From: Sphingomonas flavescens
Lineage (GTDB): Bacteria > Pseudomonadota > Alphaproteobacteria > Sphingomonadales > Sphingomonadaceae
NCBI RefSeq assembly: GCF_030866745.1
Contig: NZ_CP133016.1
Span: 1,846,001 to 1,910,000, forward strand
Reading direction: 5' to 3'
Length of the DNA: 64,000 nt
Both the position numbers and the translations under genes were made by a program. Positions 35,661 through 45,216 of this stretch are shown one piece after another (position 1 is the first letter of the stretch; the number at the start of each line of letters is the position of its first letter). The notes under the pieces were generated by a model that was not told where the DNA came from, searched no databases, and saw only the letters and a program-made list of their open reading frames with translations.

Positions 35661-36239
35661 ATGCAGATGCGCATACTTCCAATCGCCGCCGCTGCCCTCC
35701 TGATCACCGCATGCCAGCAAAAAGCGGAAGCGCCGACTGCCGCGAACGAAACTGCCAATGCCGCCGACGACACGGGCGGGGTCAAAGGCGTCCACCGCGA
35801 CAATGCCGGAAAGCTGCCGCCCGACGCGCCGTTCACGGATGGCGCGGGGAAGACGGTGCGGATTGCCGACTTCAAGGGCAAGCCCGTGCTGGTGAACCTA
35901 TGGGCCAGCTGGTGCGCGCCGTGCGTCAAGGAACTGCCGACGCTCGACAAGCTGGCGTCCAGCGGGAAGATCGAGGTGCTCGCAGTCAGCCAGGACACGG
36001 GTCCGCAGGCGTCGGTCGTGGCGTTCCTCAAGGAGCACAAGATCGCGACGCTCAAGCCCTATCATGATGAGAAAATGGGGCTGTCGGGCGCGCTCGGGCC
36101 GGATGTCGTTCTGCCGACGTCGATCCTGTTCGATGGCAACGGAAAGGAAGTCTGGCGCTACGTCGGCGACCTCGACTGGACGAGCGCCGAGGCCGCTAAG
36201 CTTCTCGCGGAAGCGGGCGCGGCGCCGTCAGCCGGCTAA
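35661..36239 (+). CDS. TlpA/ResA-like thioredoxin-family lipoprotein
   Basis: A 192-residue periplasmic thiol-disulfide protein. A lipobox LLITAC (Cys about residue 18) anchors it; then a Ala/Thr-rich linker and a thioredoxin fold with [20 protein letters not shown] (WCAPC redox motif) and [15 protein letters not shown] with the cis-Pro. Such proteins reduce apo-cytochrome c or other envelope disulfides. The first codon may be ATG 35661 or 35667. The end overlaps 44 bases with the convergent EamA transporter gene. Confidence 0.88.
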   Translation: MQMRILPIAAAALLITACQQKAEAPTAANETANAADDTGGVKGVHRDNAGKLPPDAPFTDGAGKTVRIADFKGKPVLVNLWASWCAPCVKELPTLDKLASSGKIEVLAVSQDTGPQASVVAFLKEHKIATLKPYHDEKMGLSGALGPDVVLPTSILFDGNGKEVWRYVGDLDWTSAEAAKLLAEAGAAPSAG

Positions 36240-37206
36240 TTAGTCGTCCGTCGATCGCGGCGAGGCCTAGCGCAATCAGGCCGAGGCCGAGGAAGTCCTG
36301 CGGCGCCAGCGTTTCGCCGAGGAACAGGGCTCCGAGCAGGATCGCGACCGGCGGCACGAGCAGGGTGACCAGCAGCGCATTGGTCGCGCCCGAGGTTTCG
36401 ATAAGCCGGAAATAGAGCACGTAGCCGAAGGCCGTGCACAACAAAGCGAGCGCGGTAATCGCGGCCCAGGCGCTGAGCGGCGGTAACGGCTGCGTCCAAG
36501 GCTGATCGAAGAACATCGATATCGGCAGCATGATGACCGCCGCGGCAGTCATCTGACCGGTCGTCACGCTGAGGGGCGAGATGCCCTGACGGCGGAAGCG
36601 GCGTGCCCAGACTGCGGCTAGCGCATAGCTCAGCGAGGCGGCGACGCAGGCGACCTGTGCAAGGCCGCTGGTGCCGAGGTTGGACAGCAGGGCCGGCCCG
36701 ATCATCGTCGCAACGCCACCGAAGCCGAGCAGGACACCCGCGATCTTGCGCGGCGTCATGCGCTCGTCGCTGGTCAGGAAATGGGCCACGACGACACCCC
36801 AGATCGGCGTCGTTGCGTTGAGGATCGACGCCAAACCGCTGGCGATATGCGTCTGGCCCCAGCCGAACAGGGTGAAGGGCAGCGCATTGTTGAGCAGCGC
36901 GAGAAGGAAAATCGAGCCCCAGGCGCTTGCCGGCAGGCCGAGGCGCTGGCCCTTGAAGCGCAGGAACAGCCACATCGCCGCGGCCGCGATCGTCACGCGG
37001 AGCCAGACATAGGTCAGCGGATGCACGTGCTTCACGGCGACGCCGATGAAGAAGAAGGCGCCGCCCCAGATCACTGCCAGCACGGCGAGAATCAGCCAGT
37101 CGGTGCGATTCATCTGCGTGCGGATCATGTGCCGGTCTTGCGGCACGATGGGCGCGGTGGCTTCCGCCTGCTTGCGGTCAAACGCGTGAGGATCGATGGG
37201 CTTCAT
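36196..37206 (-). CDS. EamA/DMT-family transporter
   Basis: A 10-helix drug/metabolite-type transporter of up to 336 residues, made of two EamA repeats (first from about residue 35, second from about 190). The start is uncertain: ATG 37206 adds a polar 31-residue extension, while ATG 37113 (MNRTDWLIL) begins exactly before the first helix, the usual layout; neither has a clear ribosome-binding site. Substrate unknown. Lies downstream of dapD in the same direction. Confidence 0.82.
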   Translation of the reverse strand: MKPIDPHAFDRKQAEATAPIVPQDRHMIRTQMNRTDWLILAVLAVIWGGAFFFIGVAVKHVHPLTYVWLRVTIAAAAMWLFLRFKGQRLGLPASAWGSIFLLALLNNALPFTLFGWGQTHIASGLASILNATTPIWGVVVAHFLTSDERMTPRKIAGVLLGFGGVATMIGPALLSNLGTSGLAQVACVAASLSYALAAVWARRFRRQGISPLSVTTGQMTAAAVIMLPISMFFDQPWTQPLPPLSAWAAITALALLCTAFGYVLYFRLIETSGATNALLVTLLVPPVAILLGALFLGETLAPQDFLGLGLIALGLAAIDGRLISRLTAPRPLPREA

Positions 37207-37281
37207 GGCCCGTCCAAACTACGGTGCGTAGCCATAAGGCCGCCAACAAATGCGCGGCGGCGGGCAATAAGCTGAGCTTAT

Positions 37282-38103
37282 CTAGTCGCGGAGCAGTTCG
37301 TTGATGCTGGTCTTGGATCGCGTCCGCTCGTCCACGCGCTTGACGATGACCGCGCAGGCGAGGCTCGGTCCGCCGTCCTTGCCCGGCAGTGACCCCGGGA
37401 CGACCACCGAATATTCGGGCACGCGGCCGTAATGGACCTCGCCCGAAGCGCGGTCGACGATCTTGGTCGAGGCGCCGAGGAACACGCCCATCGAAAGTAC
37501 TGCGCCGCGCTCGACGATCACGCCTTCGGCGACCTCCGAGCGTGCACCGATGAAGCAATCGTCCTCGATGATCACCGGCCCGGCCTGCAGCGGCTCGAGC
37601 ACGCCGCCGATCCCGGCGCCGCCGGAGATGTGGACGTTGCGGCCGATCTGGGCGCAGCTGCCCACCGTCGCCCAGGTGTCGACCATCGTCCCCTCGCCGA
37701 CGCGGGCGCCGATGTTGACGAAGCTCGGCATCAGTACTGCACCCGGCGCGATGAAGGCGCCGCGGCGGACTATCGCACCGGGCACGGCGCGGAAAGCGGC
37801 CGTCTGAAAATCGCTTTCACCCCATCCCGCGAACTTCGAGGGCACTTTGTCCCACCAGTTTGCGCCGCCGGGCCCGCCGGAAATTGCTTCCATCGGGTTA
37901 AGCCGGAATGAGAGCAGCACGGCCTTCTTCAGCCATTGCTGGACGACCCACTGACCGCCACTCTTCTCCGCAATCCGCGCGTCGCCGCTGTCAAGCGCGG
38001 CAATAGCGGCATCGACGGCCGTACGAACGGTACCCTTGGTATCGCTACCTAGTGATTCGCGATCTTCCCAAGCTTGATCGATGACTGCCTGCAGATCGCT
38101 CAT
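37282..38103 (-). CDS. dapD: Tetrahydrodipicolinate N-succinyltransferase
   Basis: Succinylates tetrahydrodipicolinate in lysine/diaminopimelate synthesis. The 273-residue protein has an N-terminal helical domain and a left-handed beta-helix with hexapeptide repeats (e.g. [34 protein letters not shown]), plus the conserved [15 protein letters not shown]. The ATG overlaps the stop of the upstream nucleotidase gene by four bases (38100-38103). Confidence 0.95.
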   Translation of the reverse strand: MSDLQAVIDQAWEDRESLGSDTKGTVRTAVDAAIAALDSGDARIAEKSGGQWVVQQWLKKAVLLSFRLNPMEAISGGPGGANWWDKVPSKFAGWGESDFQTAAFRAVPGAIVRRGAFIAPGAVLMPSFVNIGARVGEGTMVDTWATVGSCAQIGRNVHISGGAGIGGVLEPLQAGPVIIEDDCFIGARSEVAEGVIVERGAVLSMGVFLGASTKIVDRASGEVHYGRVPEYSVVVPGSLPGKDGGPSLACAVIVKRVDERTRSKTSINELLRD

Positions 38104-38771
38104 TCGCTCGTCTCCAAAATGCTGTGCAGCCATTCGCCCACATCGGTCACCCGAACGTCGACGATGGCATCTTCGTAGCCGTGGCTACCGCGCTCCGACC
38201 CATTGTCCACCCAAACGGTGGTCATGCCGAGCTGCTTCGCGGGCGCGAGGTTGCGCACCATGTCTTCCGCCATCAGCGCCCTAGTCGGCTCGATCCCGAA
38301 TTGCTCAAGGAGCTTGCGATAGCCGTGGAGCTCCGGCTTGGGCGCCAGATCGGCGGCGAAGATGTCGTGCAGATGGTCGACCTCCGCCGCCACGCCCAGC
38401 CGGTCCAGCACCTTCCACGCGTAGTCGGCGCTGCCGTTGGTGTGGATGAACTTCCGTCCCGGCAAGCGCGCCATGGCGGCGATCAGGCGGTCGTCGCGAG
38501 CGACGCGGTCTAGCGGGATGTCATGAACATCGACCATGAAGTGGTGCGGGTCGACGTCGTGATGTTTCATGAGCCCCGCGAGCGTGGTGCCCGATCCGTG
38601 GAAGTGCATCTTCTGGACCCGGCGCGCCTCGACCGGATCGACGCCTAGCAGCCGCTCGATGTAGGCCGTCATTCGCTGATCGATCAGCTCGAACAGCCGG
38701 CAGTCGTGCGGGTACAGGCAGTTATCGAGATCGAAGATCCAGTCGCGGATGTGGGCGAAACGCGGGTCCAT
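38100..38771 (-). CDS. Pyrimidine 5'-nucleotidase (HAD superfamily)
   Basis: A 223-residue HAD hydrolase with the catalytic DLDNCLYP at about residues 14-21, cap region with [18 protein letters not shown] (motif II) and [11 protein letters not shown] (motif IV). This matches the yeast Sdt1/plant-type pyrimidine 5'-nucleotidase family, which dephosphorylates UMP/CMP. Sits between a short hypothetical gene and dapD, overlapping the latter. Confidence 0.85.
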   Translation of the reverse strand: MDPRFAHIRDWIFDLDNCLYPHDCRLFELIDQRMTAYIERLLGVDPVEARRVQKMHFHGSGTTLAGLMKHHDVDPHHFMVDVHDIPLDRVARDDRLIAAMARLPGRKFIHTNGSADYAWKVLDRLGVAAEVDHLHDIFAADLAPKPELHGYRKLLEQFGIEPTRALMAEDMVRNLAPAKQLGMTTVWVDNGSERGSHGYEDAIVDVRVTDVGEWLHSILETSE

Positions 38772-38803
38772 CGCGGCGCCCTAGCGGCGCACGAGGCGGA
38801 GGC

Positions 38804-39067
38804 CTAGCGCCCGCGCGAATTCCGATAGTCGGTCATGGTCAGCGGGGCGGGGCAGCCCGAGATCCGGCGATCGACGGCCATGAAGATCTGGCCCGGCGGT
38901 AGCTTGTTCAGCGGCACCGCGTGCGGCGTCGAGCCCATCTTGCGAGCGAGCGACATCGGCGTTTCGGGGCAATTCTTCGCTTCAGGCGACGGGTTGATAA
39001 CGGGCGTGTCCCGCACTGGTTGGGCAGCGCCGGACGCGGCGAACAGGGCGGTTACCAGCAGGAGCAT
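38804..39067 (-). CDS. Small exported hypothetical protein
   Basis: An 87-residue protein with a signal peptide (LLLVTALFAASGAAQ) and a short mature part holding two Cys (PEAKNCPETP and ISGCPAP) that could form a disulfide. GGAG stands eight bases upstream of ATG 39067. No family recognised. It lies downstream of sufA and upstream of the nucleotidase on the same strand, so it is probably carried on the SUF transcript but exported, with no evident Fe-S role. Confidence 0.6.
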   Translation of the reverse strand: MLLLVTALFAASGAAQPVRDTPVINPSPEAKNCPETPMSLARKMGSTPHAVPLNKLPPGQIFMAVDRRISGCPAPLTMTDYRNSRGR

Positions 39068-39106
39068 GATGTTTCTCCTCGTCCATGCCGCCTTACCAAT
39101 TTTTGC

Positions 39107-39466
39107 CTAGACGGTGAAGCTCTCGCCGCAGCCGCAGGCGCCCTTCGCGTTCGGGTTTTCGAACACGAAGCCCGCAGCGAAATCGTCCTCGCGCCAGTCC
39201 ATGGTCGAACCGATCAGGTAGAGGACGCTAGCGCCGTCGACGTAGAAAGTGCCGCCAGGCGTTTCGATCTTCTCATCAAACTTCTGCTCCTCGGTCACAT
39301 AATCGACCGAGTAAGCGAGGCCCGAGCAGCCGCGGCGGGGCGTCGACAGCTTGACGCCGATCGCGCCGTCGGGTGCGCGGCTCATCAGTTCGGCGATCCG
39401 TGCTTCCGCCGACGGCGTCAGCGTGATCGCGGCCGGGCGCGCGCGGACTTTGGTTTCCTGGTTCAT
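39107..39466 (-). CDS. sufA: A-type Fe-S carrier protein SufA/IscA-like
   Basis: A 119-residue A-type carrier that accepts and passes on Fe-S clusters. The three ligand cysteines are visible: RRGCSGLAY and the C-terminal GACGCGESF (C-x-C). ATG 39466 overlaps the sufT stop by four bases; an in-frame extension upstream was rejected because it lacks conserved sequence. Last Fe-S gene of the SUF operon. Confidence 0.92.
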   Translation of the reverse strand: MNQETKVRARPAAITLTPSAEARIAELMSRAPDGAIGVKLSTPRRGCSGLAYSVDYVTEEQKFDEKIETPGGTFYVDGASVLYLIGSTMDWREDDFAAGFVFENPNAKGACGCGESFTV

Positions 39467-39927
39467 AGCATTCCCAATTCGAGCCGCGCCTCGTCGCTCA
39501 TCTTCGACGGGTCCCACGGCGGATCCCAGACGAGATTGACCACCGCATCGCGGATGCCGGGTACCGCCATGGCGCGCAGCTCCACTTCCTGCGGCAGCGA
39601 TTCGGCCACCGGGCAGTGCGGCGTGGTCAGCGTCATGGTAATGGTCGCGTCGCCGTCCTCGCTGACCTCCACATTGTAGATGAGGCCGAGCTCGTAGATG
39701 TCGACCGGGATTTCCGGGTCATAGATCGACTTCAGCACCTCGACGACCGCAGCCTGCAGGTCGCCGCCAGGCCCTCCAGCAGTCTCGTCCTTCTCGCCCG
39801 AAAGGAACCCGGCGAGATAGTCGCGCTTGCGCTCGAAGGTCTCGGTGACCGTCTCGGGCACGCGGCCGCGCGGCGGCGGGGTCACCGCGTCGACTTGCTC
39901 GGTCTCAATCTTGCGTTCTTCGTTCAC
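39463..39927 (-). CDS. sufT: SUF system assembly protein SufT (DUF59/MIP18)
   Basis: A 154-residue protein with a disordered, charged N-terminus (about 50 residues) and a C-terminal MIP18/DUF59 domain: IYDPEIPVDIYELGLIY and TLTTPHCPVAESLP with the conserved Cys. Such proteins help maturation of Fe-S proteins, downstream of the scaffold. It overlaps sufS upstream (39924-39927) and sufA downstream (39463-39466), both by four bases. Confidence 0.92.
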   Translation of the reverse strand: MNEERKIETEQVDAVTPPPRGRVPETVTETFERKRDYLAGFLSGEKDETAGGPGGDLQAAVVEVLKSIYDPEIPVDIYELGLIYNVEVSEDGDATITMTLTTPHCPVAESLPQEVELRAMAVPGIRDAVVNLVWDPPWDPSKMSDEARLELGML

Positions 39928-41117
39928 CGCGAAAAAATCCGTTTCACCTGTTCGATCCCGCGCACCAGCGCCGCGACGTCGCTGCTGTCGCTATGCGCCG
40001 CGAAGCTTGCCCGCGCGGTCGCCTCGACGCCCAGCCAGCGCATCAGCGGCTGCGCGCAGTGGTGGCCGGCGCGAACCGCGACGCCCGCATCATCCAATAT
40101 GGTGGCGGTGTCGTGCGGATGCACCCCGTCCACGTTGAAGCTGACAATGCCGGCGCTGTCCTCCGGCCCGTAGACGGTGACGCCGCCGATCTTCGCCAGC
40201 GCAGCGCGCGTCTCCGCGACCAGCGCGGCTTCGTGCGCGTGGATTGCGTCGAGCGACAGGTGCGACACCCAATCGATCGCCGCGTGCAGCCCGACTGCGC
40301 CAACGATGTGTGGCGTGCCCGCTTCGAATCGCGCCGGCGCGTCAAGAAAGGTCGTTTCCTCGAAAGTCACGCGGTCGACCATAGCGCCGCCGCCCTGCCA
40401 GGGCGGAAGGACGTCGAGCAGCTCGGCGCGCCCCCACAGGCAACCGATGCCGGTCGGCCCGTAAAGTTTATGTCCGGAGAAGGCGTAGAAATTGGCATCG
40501 ATCGCCGCGACGTCGATCCCGATGCGCGGCGCAGCCTGGCAGCCGTCAAGCAGCAGCAACGCGCCCTTGGCATGCGCGATCTCCGCCGCGCGCCCCGCGT
40601 CGAGGATAGACCCCAGCACATTCGACACGTGCGCGAAGGCGACGACGCGATGGCGCTCAGTCAGCATCGCCTCGGCAGCGTCCAGATCGATGCGGCCGTC
40701 GGCGGTCAGCGGAACGGCATCGACCTGGTAACCGGCCAGCTGCCACGGGACGATGTTGCTGTGATGCTCCAGCTGCGAGACGAGCACGCGGTTGCGACCG
40801 TCCTTGGGCAAGGTGCGCGCCACGAAGTTGATCGCTTCGGTCGCTCCCCGCATGAAGGTGATCTCGTTCGGCTGCCCGCCGATTAGCGCGGCGGCGGCAG
40901 CGCGCGCCGCCTCATAACGGCCGGTCATTTCCGACGAGCGCTGATACACGCCGCGGTGCACCGTCGCGTAATCGCGCGCATAGGCTTCGGTGATCGCGTC
41001 GATCACCGCTTGCGGCTTCTGCGCGGTCGCCGCGCTGTCGAGATAATGCCAGTTCTCGATCGCCGGGAACTGGTCGCGCACGTTGAGCGCGCTGTTGATG
41101 CGGCTGGGCGCGTTCAC
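39924..41117 (-). CDS. sufS: Cysteine desulfurase SufS
   Basis: Type II cysteine desulfurase, PLP enzyme that provides persulfide sulfur. The 397-residue protein shows YLDSAATAQKP, the PLP lysine in FSGHKLYGPTG, and the catalytic Cys in RAGHHCAQPL near the end. The start is GTG 41117, in a GTGA overlap with sufD (41114-41117); the longer upstream frame is out of character (very Arg-rich) and is rejected. A SufE or SufU partner is not in the window. Confidence 0.94.
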   Translation of the reverse strand: MNAPSRINSALNVRDQFPAIENWHYLDSAATAQKPQAVIDAITEAYARDYATVHRGVYQRSSEMTGRYEAARAAAAALIGGQPNEITFMRGATEAINFVARTLPKDGRNRVLVSQLEHHSNIVPWQLAGYQVDAVPLTADGRIDLDAAEAMLTERHRVVAFAHVSNVLGSILDAGRAAEIAHAKGALLLLDGCQAAPRIGIDVAAIDANFYAFSGHKLYGPTGIGCLWGRAELLDVLPPWQGGGAMVDRVTFEETTFLDAPARFEAGTPHIVGAVGLHAAIDWVSHLSLDAIHAHEAALVAETRAALAKIGGVTVYGPEDSAGIVSFNVDGVHPHDTATILDDAGVAVRAGHHCAQPLMRWLGVEATARASFAAHSDSSDVAALVRGIEQVKRIFSR

Positions 41118-41848
41118 ACGACTCTCCGCAATGCCGCGCGCGCAGCCTCGCAGATTGCGTCGCTGTCGTCGGCGCTGTCCCACAAGCCCATGACGAAACC
41201 TTCGAGCAGCAAGGCGCGCGCGCTCGCCGGGTCCATCCCGCGGCTTTCGGCGTAGAACAATTGCATCGGGTCGAGCTCGCCGACGGTCGCGCCGTGCGCG
41301 CACTTCACGTCGTCGGCGTAAATCTCCAGCTCGGGCTTGCAATTGGCCGTCGCGCCGCGGTCGAGCAGCATGGCTTTGACCGACTGCTCACCGTCGGTCT
41401 GTTGCGCGTTGCGCGCGACTGCGACCTTGCCAAGATACGAGCCGACCGCGTTCCCATTGAGCACGCTGCGGATGACCTGGCGCGACGTCGCCGCCGGTTC
41501 CTGGTGGCGAACGGTGGTGACGATTTCCAGCGTCGCCGTGCCGGTGCCAATGTTCGCCGCGTTGAGGTTGAACGCCGCGCCTTCGTGCAACGTCACATCC
41601 AGTTCGACGCGTCCATATTCCTGCGCGGTGTTGAGCGCGAACAGCGAATATTCCGCGCCAGCCCTAATCGTAATTTGCGCGCGCCGGACCTCGATGTTTT
41701 CGCCATTTGGAAGCCAGATTTGCTGCAGCTTTTGCTGCGCAGCAATTTGCAGCGTTTCTGGCGGCGAAAGATCGCGCCAGACGGACGCGAGCGCGTCGAT
41801 ATCGGCGTAGCGAAATGCTTCGTCGCGGCGGGTTGGCAGCGCAGTCAT
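41114..41848 (-). CDS. sufD: SufD, short form
   Basis: Component of the SufBCD scaffold. At 244 residues it is much shorter than E. coli SufD (about 423) but keeps the parallel beta-helix part and the C-terminal ADDVKCAHGATVGELDPMQLFYAESRGM signature, where Cys/His could take part in cluster assembly. Short SufD proteins are usual in sphingomonads. It overlaps the upstream unknown gene (41845-41848) and sufS (41114-41117). Confidence 0.9.
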   Translation of the reverse strand: MTALPTRRDEAFRYADIDALASVWRDLSPPETLQIAAQQKLQQIWLPNGENIEVRRAQITIRAGAEYSLFALNTAQEYGRVELDVTLHEGAAFNLNAANIGTGTATLEIVTTVRHQEPAATSRQVIRSVLNGNAVGSYLGKVAVARNAQQTDGEQSVKAMLLDRGATANCKPELEIYADDVKCAHGATVGELDPMQLFYAESRGMDPASARALLLEGFVMGLWDSADDSDAICEAARAALRRVV

Positions 41849-42141
41849 GCGCGCCTCTTCATCAGCCGGCGCAGCTTCTTGTCGCGCTGCTTTTGGCGAT
41901 CTGGCGCCATCAATCCGTACAGCGCATCGAGCGCCAAACCGGCGGCGATGGCGACCGCCACGATGCTCGCAATTTTACCGGTGTCGGTGAATTGCTCGAA
42001 CACGAAATCCACAAGCGCGATCGCGCCGACCATCATCACCAGCAGCGCCGTGTCCGCGACCGCGCGACCGGGATTCCCGCGCACGGCATAGATCGCGAAC
42101 ATGAAAGCAATGCAGCCGAGGATGATGACGAACGTCGTCAC
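41845..42141 (-). CDS. Unknown membrane protein within the SUF operon
   Basis: A 98-residue protein with three predicted hydrophobic segments (residues about 3-20, 32-52, 58-80) and a very basic C-terminus (PDRQKQRDKKLRRLMKRRA). I do not recognise the family. Its start overlaps the sufC stop and its stop overlaps the sufD start, each by four bases, so it is translated in register with the scaffold genes. A part in locating the SufBCD complex at the membrane would be speculation. Confidence 0.75.
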   Translation of the reverse strand: MTTFVIILGCIAFMFAIYAVRGNPGRAVADTALLVMMVGAIALVDFVFEQFTDTGKIASIVAVAIAAGLALDALYGLMAPDRQKQRDKKLRRLMKRRA

Positions 42142-42881
42142 GCCGCAGCCTCCGCATAGCCTTCGCGCTCGAGCTCAAGCGCCAGCTCGGGGCCACCGCT
42201 GCGCTCGATGCGACCGGCGCGCAGCACGTGCACGCGGTCGGGCCGGACGTAGTCGAGCAGCCGCTGATAGTGTGTGATCAGCAGCACGCCCTTGTCGGGC
42301 GCGCGCATGATCTGGTTGATGCCCGCGCCGACCGCCTTCAGCGCGTCGATATCGAGGCCGCTGTCGGTCTCGTCGAGCAGCGCGAACCTGGGCTGCATGA
42401 TGCCCATCTGCACCATCTCGGCACGCTTCTTCTCGCCGCCCGAAAAGCCGACATTGACCGGCCGCTTGAGCATCTCCGTGTCCATGCCCAGCAGCGCCGC
42501 CTGTGCGCGCGCAAGCTTGATGAACTCGCCGCCCGAAAGCTCCGGCTCACCGCGCGAACGGCGCTGCGAATTGAGGCTCTCGCGCAGGAACTGAAGATAG
42601 CTGACGCCCGGGATTTCGACCGGATATTGGAAGCCGAGAAAGAGCCCCGCCGCCGCGCGCTCATAGGGTTCGAGAGCAAGCAAGTCCTGTCCGTCGAACG
42701 TCGCGGTGCCGCCGGTCACCTCGTAGCCGGGACGTCCGGACAGCACGTAGGCAAGCGTCGACTTGCCGGAGCCGTTCGGCCCCATGATCGCGTGCACTTC
42801 GCCCGCGGGCACTTCGAGCGATACGCCTTTGAGGATCGGCTTGTCGGCGACGCTCGCCTGAAGATTGGAAATGTTCAGCAC
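42138..42881 (-). CDS. sufC: SufC ATPase
   Basis: ABC-type ATPase of the SufBCD scaffold. The 247-residue protein has Walker A GPNGSGKST, the ABC signature LSGGEF/FSGGEKKR, Walker B RFALLDETDSGLDID and the H-loop LITHYQRL. GTG 42881 is used as start, overlapping the stop of the upstream coiled-coil gene by one base (TAGTG); a longer N-terminal extension does not fit the family. Overlaps the unknown membrane gene downstream (42138-42141). Confidence 0.95.
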   Translation of the reverse strand: MLNISNLQASVADKPILKGVSLEVPAGEVHAIMGPNGSGKSTLAYVLSGRPGYEVTGGTATFDGQDLLALEPYERAAAGLFLGFQYPVEIPGVSYLQFLRESLNSQRRSRGEPELSGGEFIKLARAQAALLGMDTEMLKRPVNVGFSGGEKKRAEMVQMGIMQPRFALLDETDSGLDIDALKAVGAGINQIMRAPDKGVLLITHYQRLLDYVRPDRVHVLRAGRIERSGGPELALELEREGYAEAAA

Positions 42882-43279
42882 TATTTGTCGGACCTTCCGG
42901 CCGGGCAATTGGAAAGGAAATAGCGGCGCATCGTGTCGGTCGCGTCCTGCCGGATCGCCTCCAGCATGCGCTGATCGTTGAGCGCCTTCTGGCGGTCATC
43001 GAGCGCGGCCTGTTGCAGATCGAGCTGGCGTTCGGCCTGCTTCTGCTCCGCGGTTTTGGCGGACGCTGATTCGCGCAGTGCGCGGCGTTGATCGTTAAGC
43101 GCCAACCGCGCATTCACGATGGCCTCCTGCTCCTTGTAGGTCGCAAGCAAAGCCGAACTGCGCCGCGCGGCTTCGGACGCAAACGCCGGATTGGCGGTGA
43201 CGCGGTCGCAGCGGGTGACCGCCTGATCGAGCGCATCCAGGTCGGCCGAAACTGCAGCGAGGACAAGGAGGGGCATCAT
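42881..43279 (-). CDS. Unknown exported coiled-coil protein within the SUF operon
   Basis: A 132-residue protein. Residues 1-12 are hydrophobic and can be a short signal or anchor; the rest is helical with heptad-like Gln/Glu/Arg/Lys/Ala runs ([25 protein letters not shown]) and holds two Cys (about residue 24 and near the end, SNCPAG). No family recognised. Its ATG overlaps the sufB stop by four bases and its stop touches the sufC start. If exported, it cannot share the cytosolic scaffold, so its place in the operon is unexplained. Confidence 0.72.
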   Translation of the reverse strand: MMPLLVLAAVSADLDALDQAVTRCDRVTANPAFASEAARRSSALLATYKEQEAIVNARLALNDQRRALRESASAKTAEQKQAERQLDLQQAALDDRQKALNDQRMLEAIRQDATDTMRRYFLSNCPAGRSDK

Positions 43280-44745
43280 CCCACGCTCCCTTCGAGACTG
43301 ATGCCGAGCAGCTTCTGCGCCTCCACCGCGAATTCCATCGGCAGCTGCTTCAGCACCTCGCGGGCGAAGCCATTGACGATCAGCGCCACCGCCGCTTCCT
43401 GGTCGAGACCGCGGCTCATCGCGTAGAAGAGTTGGTCCTCGCTGATCTTCGACGTCGTCGCTTCATGCTCGATCGTCGCGGTCGGGTTCTTGACCTCGAT
43501 ATAGGGCACGGTGTGTGCGCCGCAGTCGCTGCCGAGCAGCAAGGAATCGCACTGGGTGAAGTTGCGCACGTTTTCGGCGCGCGGGAGCACGCGGACGAGG
43601 CCGCGATAGGTGTTGTTCGAACGGCCCGCGCTGATGCCCTTCGAGACAATCGTCGACCGCGTGTCGGCGCCGATGTGGATCATCTTGGTGCCGGTGTCCG
43701 CCTGCTGACGGTTGTTGGTCAGCGCCACCGAATAGAATTCGCCGACGCTGCCATCGCCCTTCAGGATGCAGCTCGGATATTTCCAGGTGATCGCGCTGCC
43801 GGTTTCGACCTGCGTCCAGGACACTTTCGAGCGGTCGCCGCTGCAAAGCGCGCGCTTGGTGACGAAATTGAAGATGCCGCCCTTGCCCTCGGCGTCACCG
43901 GGATACCAGTTCTGGACCGTGGAGTATTTCACCTCCGCGTCCTCATGCGCAAAAATTTCGACCACCGCGGCGTGAAGCTGGTTCTCGTCGCGCATCGGCG
44001 CGGTGCAGCCTTCGAGATAGCTGACGTAGCTGCCCTTGTCGGCGACGATCAGGGTGCGCTCGAACTGGCCCGTATTCTCGGCATTGATGCGGAAATAGGT
44101 CGACAGCTCCATCGGGCAGCGGACGCCCTCGGGAATGTAGACGAAGGTTCCGTCGGAAAAGACCGCGCTGTTGAGGCAGGCGAAGTAATTGTCGCGCTGC
44201 GGAACGACGCTGCCGAGGTATTTGCGGATCAGTTCGGGATGCTCGCGGATCGCCTCGGAAATCGAGAGGAAGATGACGCCCGCCTTGAACAATTCCTCGC
44301 GGAAGGTGGTGGCAACGCTGACGCTATCGAACACCGCGTCGACCGCGACCTTGCGCGCGCCTTCGACGCCGGCGAGCACCTTCTGCTCCTCGATCGGAAT
44401 ACCGAGCTTCTCGTAAGTCCGGCGGATCTCCGGATCGAGCTCGTCGAGCGAGGCGAGCTTCGGCTTTGCCTTGGGCGCCGCGTAATAATAAGCGTCCTGA
44501 TAATCGATCGCCGGGATGTCGAGCTTGGCCCAGTCGACCTCCTCCATCTCCAGCCACGCGCGGTAGGCCTTGAGCCGCCAGTCGAGCATCCATTCGGGCT
44601 CGTTCTTCTTGGCGGAAATGAAGCGGACGGTATCTTCGTTCAGGCCCTTGGGCGCGAATTCCTGCTCGAGGTCGGACGCGAAGCCCCACTCATAATCCTG
44701 AGCGATCTTTTCCTTGAGCTCGCGGTTCTTCACGGCCTCGTTCAT
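43276..44745 (-). CDS. sufB: SufB scaffold protein
   Basis: Core scaffold subunit of the SUF Fe-S system. The 489-residue protein has [22 protein letters not shown] start, [21 protein letters not shown] and the C-terminal [20 protein letters not shown] segment with the essential Cys. ATG 44745 overlaps the stop of the Rrf2 regulator by four bases. An apparent upstream frame extension to 44874 lies inside the regulator and is rejected. Confidence 0.96.
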   Translation of the reverse strand: MNEAVKNRELKEKIAQDYEWGFASDLEQEFAPKGLNEDTVRFISAKKNEPEWMLDWRLKAYRAWLEMEEVDWAKLDIPAIDYQDAYYYAAPKAKPKLASLDELDPEIRRTYEKLGIPIEEQKVLAGVEGARKVAVDAVFDSVSVATTFREELFKAGVIFLSISEAIREHPELIRKYLGSVVPQRDNYFACLNSAVFSDGTFVYIPEGVRCPMELSTYFRINAENTGQFERTLIVADKGSYVSYLEGCTAPMRDENQLHAAVVEIFAHEDAEVKYSTVQNWYPGDAEGKGGIFNFVTKRALCSGDRSKVSWTQVETGSAITWKYPSCILKGDGSVGEFYSVALTNNRQQADTGTKMIHIGADTRSTIVSKGISAGRSNNTYRGLVRVLPRAENVRNFTQCDSLLLGSDCGAHTVPYIEVKNPTATIEHEATTSKISEDQLFYAMSRGLDQEAAVALIVNGFAREVLKQLPMEFAVEAQKLLGISLEGSVG

Positions 44746-45146
44746 CGCGCGAGCTCCGTAAGAGACACCGCATCGAGGGCGCCGCGGACGGCGTTCGAAA
44801 CCACGCCCATGTGCGGCTTGACCCTGCACTGCGCGTCGAGCGCACAGCCGGACACGTCCTCGTGGCCACTGCACTGGGTCATCGCGATCGGACCTTCGAC
44901 CGCTTCGACGATATCGGCGAGGCTGATCTCCGTAGCGGGACGTGCGAGCGTGAAGCCACCACCGGCGCCGCGGACGCTGCTCAGCAGGCCGTGGCCTCCA
45001 AGCTGCCCCATCAGCTTTTGCGCGGTCGGCAAGGGCACGCCGGTCTCGCCAGACAGCTCGGTCGCGCTGAGGCGCGCGCCCACGGGACGGCGGGCGGCGG
45101 CGGTCATCAGCACGACCGCGTAATCGGCGAGGTGGGAGAGTCGCAT
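44742..45146 (-). CDS. SUF system Rrf2-family transcriptional regulator
   Basis: A 134-residue Rrf2/IscR-type regulator, first gene of the SUF operon. N-terminal winged helix ([16 protein letters not shown], then [13 protein letters not shown] and [13 protein letters not shown]) and the Fe-S cluster-binding Cys set QCSGHED...SGCALDAQC near residues 91-107. Such regulators bind [2Fe-2S] and repress the operon when cluster supply is enough. It sits about 25 bp from a minus-strand promoter-like element and divergent from pyrD. Confidence 0.92.
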   Translation of the reverse strand: MRLSHLADYAVVLMTAAARRPVGARLSATELSGETGVPLPTAQKLMGQLGGHGLLSSVRGAGGGFTLARPATEISLADIVEAVEGPIAMTQCSGHEDVSGCALDAQCRVKPHMGVVSNAVRGALDAVSLTELAR

Positions 45147-45170
45147 GGTGAATTCGGAGCTTTCCAGTCC

Positions 45171-45199
45171 GATTTAGTGGGTTGCGCCGTGAAACTCAA
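45171..45199 (-). promoter_or_regulatory. Candidate promoter of the SUF operon
   Basis: On the minus strand the 45171-45199 interval reads TTGAGT (-35 like), a 17-base spacer and TAAATC (-10 like), placed about 25-50 bases before the Rrf2 start. The bases after the -10 (CGGACTGGAAAG) could hold an IscR/Rrf2-type operator, but I cannot score that by eye. Inference only. Confidence 0.35.
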
Positions 45200-45216
45200 C
45201 CGCGCAGACGAGCGGC

